5,304 nt of DNA, taken from positions 1-5,304 of the forward strand of contig JAEOSY010000519.1 in assembly GCA_016840125.1 (NCBI GenBank), in the 5' to 3' direction. Shown one piece after another: positions 4,898 through 5,304 of this stretch. A model generated the notes under the pieces. It saw only the letters and a list, made by a program, of their open reading frames with translations. It made no database searches and was not told the DNA's origin. Each line of letters begins with the position of its first letter. The stretch's first letter is position 1. The DNA comes from Candidatus Helarchaeota archaeon. GTDB taxonomy: Archaea > Asgardarchaeota > Lokiarchaeia > Helarchaeales > HEL-GB-A. A program made the position numbers and the translations under genes.

Positions 4898-5304
4898 TTA
4901 AATTTTAACCTTTAGTTTTGTTGAGAGCTCCTTAAATCTAGAGCGTAGAGTAACTTCAGTCACTCCTACGACATCAGCAATCTGTTTTTGCGTTAAATCT
5001 AAACCTTTTAGCTTACATGCTAAATATAAAGCTCCGGCTACGATTCCCTTAGGATCCTTTCCGCTGGTTGAAAAGTTCGCAGAGAATGTGTTCACTATCT
5101 TTTTAGCGACGCCCTCTACTTCATGGTTCAATTCTAATTCTGCTATAAATGCCGGTATTAAAGCGCTAGGTTCAGTATTAGGTGATTTTACATTTAGTTC
5201 TCTAATTAAAATCCGATAACATCTTCGAATATCTTTCTCGTTTTCTGACGATTCCTCTAAAATCTCCTGTAATGTCCGTGGTATTCTTTTTAATCTAATC
5301 GCTA
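4898..5304 (-). CDS. tfb: Transcription factor B (TFB), C-terminal part, cut by the window edge
   Basis: TFB is the archaeal homologue of eukaryotic TFIIB. It binds the TBP-TATA complex and the BRE, and brings RNA polymerase to promoters. The frame is open from the window edge to the TAA at 4898-4900, giving about 134 residues. The visible part starts at the end of the first cyclin repeat (RIPRTLQEI, like the VPRTLDEI of known TFBs). It then covers the whole second cyclin repeat: CYRILIRELNVK, the segment TSGKDPKGIVAGALYLACKL (in pieces typical of TFB), and the helix-turn-helix TQKQIADVVGVTEVTLRSRF that contacts the BRE. The protein ends a few residues after that helix, as many TFBs do. The zinc ribbon, B-finger and most of the first repeat lie beyond 5304, as do its start and promoter. 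A TTG at 5129-5131 lies inside the conserved domain and is not the start. Whether this is the only TFB or one of several cannot be told here. Confidence 0.93.
   Translation of the reverse strand, partial: AIRLKRIPRTLQEILEESSENEKDIRRCYRILIRELNVKSPNTEPSALIPAFIAELELNHEVEGVAKKIVNTFSANFSTSGKDPKGIVAGALYLACKLKGLDLTQKQIADVVGVTEVTLRSRFKELSTKLKVKI

Noticed and set aside
5129..5131. TTG as start of a short 77-residue protein
   Set aside because: The same frame continues open to the window edge and encodes TFB sequence upstream, so the TTG is an internal leucine codon.

Overview
This 5.3 kb window is AT-rich and reads as archaeal chromosome. The clearest evidence is the right-hand gene on the minus strand, the C-terminal half of a transcription factor B (TFB). 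Two further points agree with this: a tungsten-type aldehyde ferredoxin oxidoreductase (AOR) homologue, and start codons that mostly lack a Shine-Dalgarno sequence but have TATA-like boxes upstream. The AT-rich sequence, anaerobic metabolism and Trp-rich small membrane protein would suit an Asgard (Lokiarchaeia-like) genome. That placement is an inference; only 'archaeon' is well supported.

Layout: 1-119 is a leader with short palindromes and a possible promoter. 120-2084 (+) encodes a full-length AOR-family oxidoreductase. 2137-2613 (+) encodes a small, very basic, unrecognised protein. 2682-4154 (+) encodes a complete pyruvate kinase. 4155-4362 is a non-coding gap with a T-rich terminator, TATA boxes and a Shine-Dalgarno sequence. 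4363-4845 (+) encodes a four-helix Trp-rich membrane protein. 4898-5304 (-) is the TFB gene, convergent with the membrane-protein gene and cut by the right edge of the window.

Functionally, the first three genes lie on one strand with 52 and 68 bp gaps. The AOR homologue would pass electrons from an aldehyde or similar substrate to ferredoxin, and pyruvate kinase performs the last ATP-forming step of glycolysis. A shared role in fermentative sugar or amino-acid metabolism is possible, but each gene may have its own promoter. The membrane protein and TFB are probably separate units. I see no tRNA, rRNA, CRISPR array, insertion sequence or prophage gene.

I do not see a clear new multi-gene system. 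The points most worth a second look are the unusual metal-site residues of the AOR homologue, the K+-independent signature and altered C-terminal tail of the pyruvate kinase, the two uncharacterised proteins, and T-runs placed directly after three consecutive TAA stop codons.
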